16,805 nt of DNA from a bacterium HR20 (GTDB taxonomy: Bacteria > Bacteroidota > Ignavibacteria > Kapaibacteriales > NICIL-2), in the NCBI GenBank assembly GCA_002898675.1, contig BEHW01000043.1, positions 1-16,805 of the forward strand. Reading direction: 5' to 3'. Below the pieces are notes generated by a model. The model ran no database searches. It was not told the DNA's origin and was given only the letters and a program-made list of their open reading frames with translations. A program made the position numbers and the translations under genes. Shown in pieces: positions 7,721 to 14,366 of this stretch (positions are counted from its first letter, which is position 1; each line of letters starts with the position of its first letter).

Positions 7721-8767
7721 TCAACAAGCAAAACGGAGGAGGTCGAATTGAGGAGGAATTGTCCCAGTGTCGCCGACGATCGCATCAGCCAGAATGTTTG
7801 CCAGACGCGGTGCAAGGAGCAGCCCACGCGAGCCGAGGCCGTTGAACAACCAACACTGCCGCTGCTGCGGATGCTCGCCGATGGCTGGCTTGAGGTCTGC
7901 CATGATCGGCCGAACACCCGCCCACGCTTGCTCGATACGGAATGGCACCCGAAGGTACTGCTCCAGCTGCCGGCGGAGGTGATCAGTGGACTGCTCGGTG
8001 ACAATCGGTTGGGTCGTTTCCCAATCGAAGGTCGAGCCAAACGAAAACAATCTGCCCTCAAGCATCAAGCTTTTCCCACGAATACTCAGCCAGAGAGGTT
8101 CTGGTGCGATGGAGTGCGCGAGCGTTCCAGCGATACGCTGTCCACGCGCGAACATCCGCGGCAGCCAGCCAAAACGCACTGATGCTGCAAGTGCGGGTCC
8201 TTGACAAAAGACCACGTGAGCACATTCGATGCCGCCAACACGCCAGCCTGCCCAGATGGGCGTAACCTCTTCCTCCGCAACCCAACGGCGACAGAGCCTT
8301 CCTTCGGTGTCGAGCAACTGCGCGACGGTGTCGAGCACTCGCGCTGCATGAACTCTGGCGGCTGTGCGAATAGCAACCACTTCGGCAGGCGGTGTAAGGC
8401 ACTGGACAGTATGAGCCGGGAGAGTGCCCTCCTCTGCAAGGTTCTCTTCTGTGAGCTGCTGACGCTTGCGCTGCCAGTACCTCCGTTCATCCTCGCCGTA
8501 GAGCAAACGGTAGCATGGAATAGGTTCGATCGCCTGCATGCTGCGGTAGAACGCACTGGCATGATCCCACCACTGCTGCCACTCGTCGAGGACGCCAAAA
8601 CGCAATCCCGCCACAGGTGAAATTAGCCCTGCTGCACCACGAGAGACTGTACCGTGAGCTGGGTCATCGAACGCACAGACCTGCACACCTCGATTGCGAA
8701 GCTCGATTGCAAGTGTGGCACCCGCAATCCCAAGACCAATGATGGCAACGTCAGCGGTGCTCTTCAT
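7721..8767 (-). CDS. FAD-dependent oxidase, DAO family, MnmC/MnmL-like
   Basis: Glycine oxidase/D-amino acid oxidase-fold flavoprotein. Seen in 348 residues: N-terminal dinucleotide-binding motif VAIIGLGIAGATLAIEL with GxGxxG at 11-16, a second conserved block SRGAAGLISPVAG, AGVRPIMAD near the C-terminus, and the C-terminal FAD contact FNGLGSRGLLLAP (308-320), which resembles the end of the MnmC oxidase domain. MnmC's oxidase half, and the stand-alone MnmL (YurR) of B. subtilis, remove the carboxymethyl group from cmnm5U34. Adjacency to the MnmM-type gene makes this tRNA role the best guess, but DAO proteins are diverse and another amine substrate is possible. The start at 8767 is the ATG before the FAD motif; the upstream extension lacks support. 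Confidence 0.85.
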   Translation of the reverse strand: MKSTADVAIIGLGIAGATLAIELRNRGVQVCAFDDPAHGTVSRGAAGLISPVAGLRFGVLDEWQQWWDHASAFYRSMQAIEPIPCYRLLYGEDERRYWQRKRQQLTEENLAEEGTLPAHTVQCLTPPAEVVAIRTAARVHAARVLDTVAQLLDTEGRLCRRWVAEEEVTPIWAGWRVGGIECAHVVFCQGPALAASVRFGWLPRMFARGQRIAGTLAHSIAPEPLWLSIRGKSLMLEGRLFSFGSTFDWETTQPIVTEQSTDHLRRQLEQYLRVPFRIEQAWAGVRPIMADLKPAIGEHPQQRQCWLFNGLGSRGLLLAPRLANILADAIVGDTGTIPPQFDLLRFAC

Positions 8768-8781
8768 CAGCGCTGGAGAGT

Positions 8782-8809
8782 TTGTTCGCTGCGCAGCGCA
8801 ATATATTTG
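8782..8809 (+). promoter_or_regulatory. Bacteroidota-type promoter (TTG, 17 bp, TATATTTG)
   Basis: TATATTTG at 8802-8809 matches the TAnnTTTG minus-7 consensus of Bacteroidota exactly, and TTG at 8782-8784 lies 17 bases upstream, a suitable minus-33 distance. The G of the minus-7 box is 7 bases before the ATG at 8817, so transcription should begin at, or only a few bases before, the start codon: a leaderless or near-leaderless mRNA. It drives the fibronectin-like/metalloprotease/ABC operon. Confidence 0.65.
8787..8798. promoter_or_regulatory. 12-bp perfect palindrome inside promoter spacer
   Basis: CGCTGCGCAGCG is a perfect dyad located between the minus-33 and minus-7 boxes of the rightward promoter and within the 49-base divergent gap. 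A repressor bound here would block the rightward promoter and could also affect the leftward FAD oxidase gene. It is too short and loop-free to be a terminator. The binding protein is unknown. Confidence 0.4.
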
Positions 8810-8816
8810 CGGCAGA

Positions 8817-9239
8817 ATGAAAGCGATTCGATTGACACTTGCCTTGCTCCTGGCAGCAACGCTCGCTGCGGCGCTGGAAGTGAGCGTGGAATACCTCAGC
8901 GCACGAAGCGATGGCCGCTCGATCACCATCGAGTGGAAGCCAACTGTCGAACGTGACGTCCAACGTTACGACATCGAGCGTTCGAGCGACAACCGCACGT
9001 GGACGCTCGTTGCGTCCCTCGATCCGAAAGGGAGTGGCACGGTCTATCGGTACGTTGATAGCGACGTCCTCGGTAAAGGCTCAGGCAATGACCCCGGGAC
9101 TGCAGCGAAAGTTTACTACTACCGCCTTCGGATTGTCGGCAGCGACAACTCCTTCACATACACATCCTCAACCGCCGTCACTCACAACCTGAGCACAGTG
9201 CGACGCACGTGGGGCATGATCAAGGAAATGTTCAAATAG
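8817..9239 (+). CDS. Small secreted fibronectin III-like protein
   Basis: In 140 residues: a Sec signal peptide (about 1-19, MKAIRLTLALLLAATLAAA) and a single beta-sandwich domain with fibronectin type III features: ITIEWKP (Trp of the B strand), VQRYDIERSSDNRTWTLVA and KVYYYRLRIVGSDNS. It ends in a basic helix-like TWGMIKEMFK. No type IX tail and no lipobox, so it is probably periplasmic or released. Such domains bind proteins or sugars; no enzymatic residues are seen. ATG 8817 is chosen over the longer open frame because of the signal peptide and the promoter ending 7 bases upstream. Its last 31 bases overlap the next gene, a metalloprotease, suggesting coupled expression and perhaps partnership. 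Confidence 0.8.
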   Translation: MKAIRLTLALLLAATLAAALEVSVEYLSARSDGRSITIEWKPTVERDVQRYDIERSSDNRTWTLVASLDPKGSGTVYRYVDSDVLGKGSGNDPGTAAKVYYYRLRIVGSDNSFTYTSSTAVTHNLSTVRRTWGMIKEMFK

Positions 9240-10882
9240 CACGCGCTGCTGCGTTCCTCGCGCTTGTGCTCTTTACCGGACAGAGCGGACGGATGCAGTT
9301 GCATGCAGACGAAATCCCTCTGCATTCATGCTTGGTGCAGCTCCATCACAACGTCCCTACGACACAAAGCCGCATCCGCCCACGGATGCAGTTTTCGGTG
9401 CTCTCGCCCTCGGGGAATTTTCGTATTCACTACGACACACTCGGAATCAACGCAGTCCCCACTGCAGACCGCGACGGCAACGGCATCCCTGACTTTGTGG
9501 ACTCGGCAGCATACTACATGGATGCTGCCCTCCGCTTTGCATGCGACACGTTGGGCTACCGTATCCCACCGCGGGATTACGTTGATAGCAGCTCGTGGGA
9601 TGTTTACCTTGTCCAGCTTGGGTGTACCCCAGGATTTTTCTTCGATGATCGGGATCTTGGGCAATTCGGCTGGTACGGTGCAACCTATGCCGAAGACCTT
9701 GTCCCAACGCCCTGTGGTGGCATTGCTTCGACCGGCTTTATTTTTCTCGACAACGACTACAGCAGCGCCGATTCAATCGGCACAGTGACACGGCGGTCAA
9801 CCTACACCGACACCGGAGTCACTGCACTCAAGATTACGTGCTACCACGAATTCCATCACCTGGTACAGTATGGCTACGCCTACGGCTTTAGCCCGACGTA
9901 CTACGAGATGACCAGCGTCTGGATTGAACAACGCGCCTTTCCTTCCATCACAAACTACACGCACTACGTCCAGCGACTCTTCGCAAACCCGACACTCTAC
10001 TGCCTCAGTTGCGACCGGAGTATCGAGGGAAGCTATGGCTATTCGATTGTTCTCCGGTACCTGGCACTGCAGCTTGGCGATAGCCTGATTCGCTCCTGGT
10101 GGGAAGGCATCGGCAAGTGCAGCCAGCCACCAATTGCGCTCGATAGCGTCATCAGCAGCCGTGGAGGCGACTTCCGCTCTCTGTGGTGCTCGATGCTTCC
10201 ATGGTTGTACTGGACCGGATCGCGTGCCCGCGAAGGCTTCTTCCCCGATGCTGCAGTGCTTCCGGAACTGCAACCAGAAAACGGGATGGACGATCAAGTG
10301 TACACCGAGCCATCGTGGACCCAGACAACCTCGCTCTATCCGCTCCAATTCAAGATGTTGCGGGCAACGCTGCCTTCAGGTGACCCTCGATCAACGGCAG
10401 ATACAGCAGATTTCCTCGCTACAAATCCAGCTATCCGAGAGCTCGCCAGCGACGGGCGCAGGAGCACCGACTACAGCGTCCGCATCGTGCGCAGCGGTAG
10501 CGGGGAACCACTTGGCACCTCGCCGTACCGTTGCACGAGAACAATGGACACTGCCTGCGATGTGGTCATATTTCGGAGCGGGCTCGCCACAGCAGCACAG
10601 CAGACACCGTTCCCTAATCCGCTCGTGCACTCGCTCCACCGCGAACTTTTCCTCCCTGTCCCTGCCGAGGCTCGCGCAGGTGACCGCGCAACTGTTGCGC
10701 TGCTGAGCAGCGACGGCATCGAGGTTTTCCGCACCGATGCAGCAATTGAGCTGAATGCAACCGGTCAACGGAGCATCCGTCTTGTGACGACAGCACCGAA
10801 CTTCCCCACACAAGGCATCTTCGTTGTCGTCATTCGGTCCGGCGAAGCGTCCGTTGTTACTAAGCTCGCGGTGCTGCCATGA
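9209..10882 (+). CDS. Secreted HExxH metalloprotease, MXAN_6640-like
   Basis: Probable zinc metallopeptidase of 557 residues. Seen: a hydrophobic signal peptide (about 10-32, ending RMQLHA before DEIP), a Ca-binding-like DRDGNGIPDFVD segment that typically precedes the catalytic domain in MXAN_6640-type proteases, the zinc motif HEFHH (213-217), and downstream acidic candidates for the third ligand, Glu233 and Glu240 (YEMTSVWIEQ). The C-terminus (about 465-557) has PFPNPL and QGIFVVVIRSGEASVV, a divergent type IX-like sorting tail, so it is likely secreted across the outer membrane. The start is inferred: a GTG at 9209, overlapping the previous gene by 31 bases, is the only early start that keeps the whole signal peptide. 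The stop overlaps the ABC ATPase start by 4 bases. Confidence 0.85.
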   Translation: MGHDQGNVQIARAAAFLALVLFTGQSGRMQLHADEIPLHSCLVQLHHNVPTTQSRIRPRMQFSVLSPSGNFRIHYDTLGINAVPTADRDGNGIPDFVDSAAYYMDAALRFACDTLGYRIPPRDYVDSSSWDVYLVQLGCTPGFFFDDRDLGQFGWYGATYAEDLVPTPCGGIASTGFIFLDNDYSSADSIGTVTRRSTYTDTGVTALKITCYHEFHHLVQYGYAYGFSPTYYEMTSVWIEQRAFPSITNYTHYVQRLFANPTLYCLSCDRSIEGSYGYSIVLRYLALQLGDSLIRSWWEGIGKCSQPPIALDSVISSRGGDFRSLWCSMLPWLYWTGSRAREGFFPDAAVLPELQPENGMDDQVYTEPSWTQTTSLYPLQFKMLRATLPSGDPRSTADTADFLATNPAIRELASDGRRSTDYSVRIVRSGSGEPLGTSPYRCTRTMDTACDVVIFRSGLATAAQQTPFPNPLVHSLHRELFLPVPAEARAGDRATVALLSSDGIEVFRTDAAIELNATGQRSIRLVTTAPNFPTQGIFVVVIRSGEASVVTKLAVLP

Positions 10883-11544
10883 TCGCATTGCAACTTGAGC
10901 AGGTGGGACATTGTTATGGCAAGCGGCGCATCTTCGAACAGGTACGCTTTTCGCTCGAGCAGGGAGACGTTCTGGCATGCGTCGGGCGCAACGGAAGCGG
11001 AAAATCTACGCTTCTGCGCATCATTGCTGGGCTGCTCTCTCCAAGCGTTGGGACAGTCGCCCTCCTGTGCGATGGCATCGCCTCGACCGCAGCAGAGTGG
11101 CGCCGTCTGCACTCCGGCTACTGCGCACCAGCAGTTGCACTCTACGATGAACTCACCGTTGATGAACTTGCCCGATTCCACGCTGCGTGTCGAGGGATCG
11201 AGCCTACCGCGCTGTCAGCGTTGCTCGAAGAATCTGGCTTAGCTGATGCTTCGTTTACCTGCATCGGCGAGCTTTCGTCCGGCATGGTGCAACGGCTCAA
11301 GCTCGCGCTGGCGTTTGCTGGCTCGCCGGCGCTCATCATCCTCGATGAGCCGAGCACAAATCTTGACCAGCGCGGCATTGCAACGCTTCAGAAGTGGATC
11401 GAGCGCGCACGGAAGGACGCCATCATCATCATCGCGACAAATCTGGAAACGGAACTTCCGTGGTGCAACTGCCGCTACGATTTGGAAGCACGGACGTTCT
11501 CCCACGCCTGGAGCAACGCTCGCGCCCTCGCAGACCACGAGTGA
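10879..11544 (+). CDS. ABC transporter ATP-binding protein, CcmA-like
   Basis: ATPase subunit of an ABC transporter, 221 residues. Seen: Walker A GRNGSGKST (36-44), signature LSSGMVQR (132-139), Walker B LIILDE (152-157), and a GYCAPAVALYDELTV segment (80-94) in place of a classic Gln-containing Q-loop, as often in CcmA-like heme-exporter ATPases. No permease gene is adjacent, so the membrane partner must lie elsewhere. The ATG overlaps the metalloprotease stop (ATGA at 10879-10882), so translation is coupled. A c-type cytochrome gene lies about 4 kb downstream, compatible with cytochrome maturation, but that is weak inference. The last 70 bases overlap the convergent glycosyltransferase gene. 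Confidence 0.88.
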   Translation: MIALQLEQVGHCYGKRRIFEQVRFSLEQGDVLACVGRNGSGKSTLLRIIAGLLSPSVGTVALLCDGIASTAAEWRRLHSGYCAPAVALYDELTVDELARFHAACRGIEPTALSALLEESGLADASFTCIGELSSGMVQRLKLALAFAGSPALIILDEPSTNLDQRGIATLQKWIERARKDAIIIIATNLETELPWCNCRYDLEARTFSHAWSNARALADHE

Positions 11545-12656
11545 TGCTCAACTGCCTGGCGACGGGCTGCTTCGCCAAGCTTGATCCGTAACGCAGGATC
11601 GGCTGCAAGCCGAACAATAGCGTTCGCCAGCGATAGTGCGTCGCCTGGCTGGCACCACAACCCTGTTTCTCCATCAGCGATAATCAAGCGTACTTGGCCA
11701 AGTGGCGATGCAACGATCGCTTTGCCCATCGCCATGTACTCAAAGAGCTTGGTCGGCGAGCCAAAGAATTCTGTGCCATCAGGGTTTGGGAGCGTAGGAA
11801 CAGCGAGGATATCGCACGCCGCCAAGTATGAGGGCACGTCCGCATGCGGCACTCGACCAACAAAAGCGACGCGATTGACTATGCCGCAACGTTGAATGAT
11901 GTCCATTACTCTACCCTGCGTAGCACCATCACCGACGAATAGCCCTCGCAGCGAGGAATTCTGCTGCAGTGCATATCCAAGCGCCTCTGCCAATACCTCC
12001 GCACCATGCCAGCGATCGAAGGTTCCAACAAAGCCGACCACCACGGCATTCTCCCAACCGTAGTGTCGGCGAATAGGGGACGGAACAACCGATGGCGAGA
12101 ACTGCTCGGTATCAACACCATTTGGCACAACCACCACACGGTCGGGAGCAGCACCGCACTCAATTGCCATGCGCTGCATCGGCTCAGATACAGCCGTGAC
12201 GAGCGCTGCGCATCGGAGTGCAATGTGCTCTGCATCTTGCAGCATGCGCGGTAAGTACGTCCTGCTCCAATTGGTTTTCATCCACAGCTCGGAACCATCG
12301 AATTGGAGGATGTACGGTACGCCGTACCGCCGCAGGATCATAGCACCAGTGATGTTGTGACTACTGTGGCGTTGATAGATCACATCAGGGCGAAAGCGTG
12401 CAATAATCGGAGCGACACGACGCACCACACGTCCGTTGTGGAGGACGCTGAGCACTTCAGGAAGATTCATCGTCAGTCGGCTGTACGGGATCACGTGGAC
12501 CGGGATTGTGCCGTGCTCTGGTGGTGGGCAGCTTGTTACAACCTCTACATCTACTCCCTCGGCCATCAGCCCTGAAAGGATTCCCTTCTGCATTGTAAAC
12601 GAGCCACCATCGGTCGCTGCGCCGTAGAAATCGGTTCGAATGTAGAGCAGCTTCAT
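11475..12656 (-). CDS. Glycosyltransferase, GT4 family
   Basis: GT-B-fold retaining glycosyltransferase of 393 residues, likely cytoplasmic or membrane-associated and involved in a surface polysaccharide or glycolipid. Seen: N-terminal MKLLYIRTDFYGAATDGGS (acceptor-side glycine-rich loop), DVIYQRHSSHN, VTAVSEPM, VVVPNGVDTEQFSP, VGFVGTFDRWHG, and the donor-site segment SPTKLFEYMAMGKAIVAS with the nucleotide-sugar Glu. The sugar donor cannot be told. The start at 12656 is chosen because the GT4 N-terminal strand begins there; the upstream open frame runs through the neighbouring gene. It follows a small membrane-protein gene by 14 bases, and its 3' end overlaps the convergent ABC ATPase gene by 70 bases. 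Confidence 0.92.
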   Translation of the reverse strand: MKLLYIRTDFYGAATDGGSFTMQKGILSGLMAEGVDVEVVTSCPPPEHGTIPVHVIPYSRLTMNLPEVLSVLHNGRVVRRVAPIIARFRPDVIYQRHSSHNITGAMILRRYGVPYILQFDGSELWMKTNWSRTYLPRMLQDAEHIALRCAALVTAVSEPMQRMAIECGAAPDRVVVVPNGVDTEQFSPSVVPSPIRRHYGWENAVVVGFVGTFDRWHGAEVLAEALGYALQQNSSLRGLFVGDGATQGRVMDIIQRCGIVNRVAFVGRVPHADVPSYLAACDILAVPTLPNPDGTEFFGSPTKLFEYMAMGKAIVASPLGQVRLIIADGETGLWCQPGDALSLANAIVRLAADPALRIKLGEAARRQAVEHHSWSARARALLQAWENVRASKS

Positions 12657-12670
12657 CGGCACTGTGCTCG

Positions 12671-13072
12671 TTAGTACCGCAAACGAATCCACCCGACGAA
12701 AACACCGACGAGGCTCACTGCCCCCTCGAGCACCAGAAGCGGGAGCTCGATGGCAAACAGCTTCACCCACGAGAAACGATCGCAACGTCCCTGCTCATCA
12801 ATGAACATCCAGTGACTGAGCCCAGCAATTGCACCGTAGAGTTTCCAGATTGTCCGGAAGCGTTGGTAGCGCAAGTCTTTTGTAACAATCGCCACGTTCG
12901 TTCCTCGAAGTGATCGGAGCAGAGCAAGCACCTTGGCCGGCTTAGCAACCGCGAATTCCTCGAGGGCGTGCAGTTGTGCATCGAGCGTGCCACCGAATGC
13001 TGCCATTGCACGTTCAGGACTGCCCGAGAGCACAAGCACCTGCTGCAATCGCGCTGCACGGTCGTTCGTCAT
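12671..13072 (-). CDS. Small protein with C-terminal membrane segment
   Basis: 133 residues, family not recognised with confidence. Seen: an N-terminal soluble part beginning with a Rossmann-like strand (QQVLVLSGSPERAMAAFGG), a second strand GTNVAIVTKDLRYQRFR, HWMFIDEQGR, and a C-terminal hydrophobic helix (about 105-128, FAIELPLLVLEGAVSLVGVF). The pattern recalls short nucleotide-sugar/heptosyltransferase-like N-terminal modules found beside glycosyltransferases, and the next gene, 14 bases downstream, is a GT4 enzyme; both points are suggestive only. The start is the ATG at 13072; an in-frame TTG two codons upstream is less likely. Only 34 bases separate it from the divergent SpoIIE-type gene. 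Confidence 0.75.
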   Translation of the reverse strand: MTNDRAARLQQVLVLSGSPERAMAAFGGTLDAQLHALEEFAVAKPAKVLALLRSLRGTNVAIVTKDLRYQRFRTIWKLYGAIAGLSHWMFIDEQGRCDRFSWVKLFAIELPLLVLEGAVSLVGVFVGWIRLRY

Positions 13073-13081
13073 CGGCAACGT

Positions 13082-13094
13082 TTGAAGTGTTCAA
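13082..13094. promoter_or_regulatory. Dyad TTGAA-N3-TTCAA in 34-base divergent gap
   Basis: A 5+5 bp dyad with a 3-base centre lies in the middle of the 34-base gap between the divergent membrane-protein and phosphatase genes. It could be a shared operator. The arms are short enough to occur by chance, and an AAGGG ribosome-site-like run for the phosphatase gene abuts it (13093-13097). Confidence 0.25.
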
Positions 13095-13106
13095 GGGTAC
13101 GAAGTT

Positions 13107-14366
13107 ATGACGGAACCTGTGAGCCTTTCCCTTCCGCAGCGTCATCTCTACAAACTACTTGACCGATTGCTTAGTTCGGAGTTCGACGACGAGGAGAAGT
13201 TACTCCAGTCACTGGTGCGCGAATTAGTCGAACGCGAAGAATTCGCCGTCGTCGGCGGACGAGTCTGGAAGCTTCTCCCAGAGCGTGGGGTCTATCGCCT
13301 TCTCTACCAGTACGGCGAGGTCGAGCACATTCCCGATGGCTACGAACTCGGCATCTCGGAACAGCCGACGTTCGCCGCACTCGCCAAGCAACGCACCGTC
13401 ACCGATGTTGAAACTGATGCGCTGCTCCGCGAGCGCGGCATCAAAATCTATTCTGCCACTGGCGTCGGTCGTCTCCTCAAAGTGCAAGGAGAAAAGTTTT
13501 ACGAATACGTCGTTGCTATCAACGCCCCAACGGTCGGAGGTGAACTTGCATCCATCCTTGCAATCATCGGCAGTGCAGCAACTGCTGCACTGGAGAACCT
13601 CCGCCATCGGCACGAACGCGCGCTCATCCAGCGGGATCTCGACCAAGCCTCGCTCATTCAACGTTCGCTGTTGCCCGACCACTCGATCGAATTTTTGGAT
13701 TACACTGCGTACGGCGTCTCCATCCCCGATCGGATCGTCGGCGGCGACTACTTCGACTACCTCCGCCCGACGGACACAAGCGAGGAAGAGCGGCTTGGCA
13801 TTGTCGTCAGCGATGCAGCAAGCAAAGGCTTGCCAGCAGCGATTCAAGCGCTCTTTGTTTCGGGTGCGCTCCGCATGGGCATCACCTACCACACGAAGAT
13901 TTCCTCGCTGATCGCCCGGCTCAACACGCTCATCTACGAAACGTTTCCGCACGAGCGCTTTGTGACGCTCTTCTACTGCGAGATCACACCTTCAGCGAGC
14001 GGACTTGTCCTCTACGCGAATGCTGGTCATTGCCCTGCACTGCACTATTCTGCTCGAAGCAGCACGATCACATCGCTGGAGCCAACGGGTGGGATTTTAG
14101 GCATCGCGCCGCACCAACGCTGTTCGGTCGAGAACATCAACATGCAGCACGGCGATATTCTCCTCATCGTCACCGACGGCGTCCTCGAAGCGCAATCCCC
14201 AAGTGGTGAACTCTACGGCATCGAGCGACTTGCCAATCACGTGCGCGCTGCAAGCAGCCAATCGCCGAAGTCAATTGCTCTGGAGATTCTCGAAGACGTC
14301 CAGCACTTTAGTGCAGGCGCACCCTACAGTGACGATCGCACAATCGTCGTAGTCAAGCGGCAGTAG
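13107..14366 (+). CDS. GAF-domain SpoIIE/RsbU-type protein phosphatase
   Basis: PP2C-type Ser/Thr phosphatase of the SpoIIE/RsbU class, 419 residues, cytoplasmic. Such enzymes dephosphorylate anti-sigma-factor antagonists in partner-switching pathways. Seen: a GAF-like sensor region (about 20-165), a coiled linker (166-190, ending QRSLLP) typical of the activation switch, and the catalytic domain (195-419) with VGGDYFDY (metal Asp214), VSDAASKGLPAA (Asp236), YANAGHCPAL, IVTDGVLEA (Asp357) and SDDRTIVV (Asp409/410). All metal-binding acids are present, so it should be active. No anti-sigma kinase or STAS antagonist is nearby, so the partners are unknown. AAGGG lies 9 bases before the ATG. The 3' end overlaps the convergent aminotransferase gene by 14 bases. 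Confidence 0.93.
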   Translation: MTEPVSLSLPQRHLYKLLDRLLSSEFDDEEKLLQSLVRELVEREEFAVVGGRVWKLLPERGVYRLLYQYGEVEHIPDGYELGISEQPTFAALAKQRTVTDVETDALLRERGIKIYSATGVGRLLKVQGEKFYEYVVAINAPTVGGELASILAIIGSAATAALENLRHRHERALIQRDLDQASLIQRSLLPDHSIEFLDYTAYGVSIPDRIVGGDYFDYLRPTDTSEEERLGIVVSDAASKGLPAAIQALFVSGALRMGITYHTKISSLIARLNTLIYETFPHERFVTLFYCEITPSASGLVLYANAGHCPALHYSARSSTITSLEPTGGILGIAPHQRCSVENINMQHGDILLIVTDGVLEAQSPSGELYGIERLANHVRAASSQSPKSIALEILEDVQHFSAGAPYSDDRTIVVVKRQ

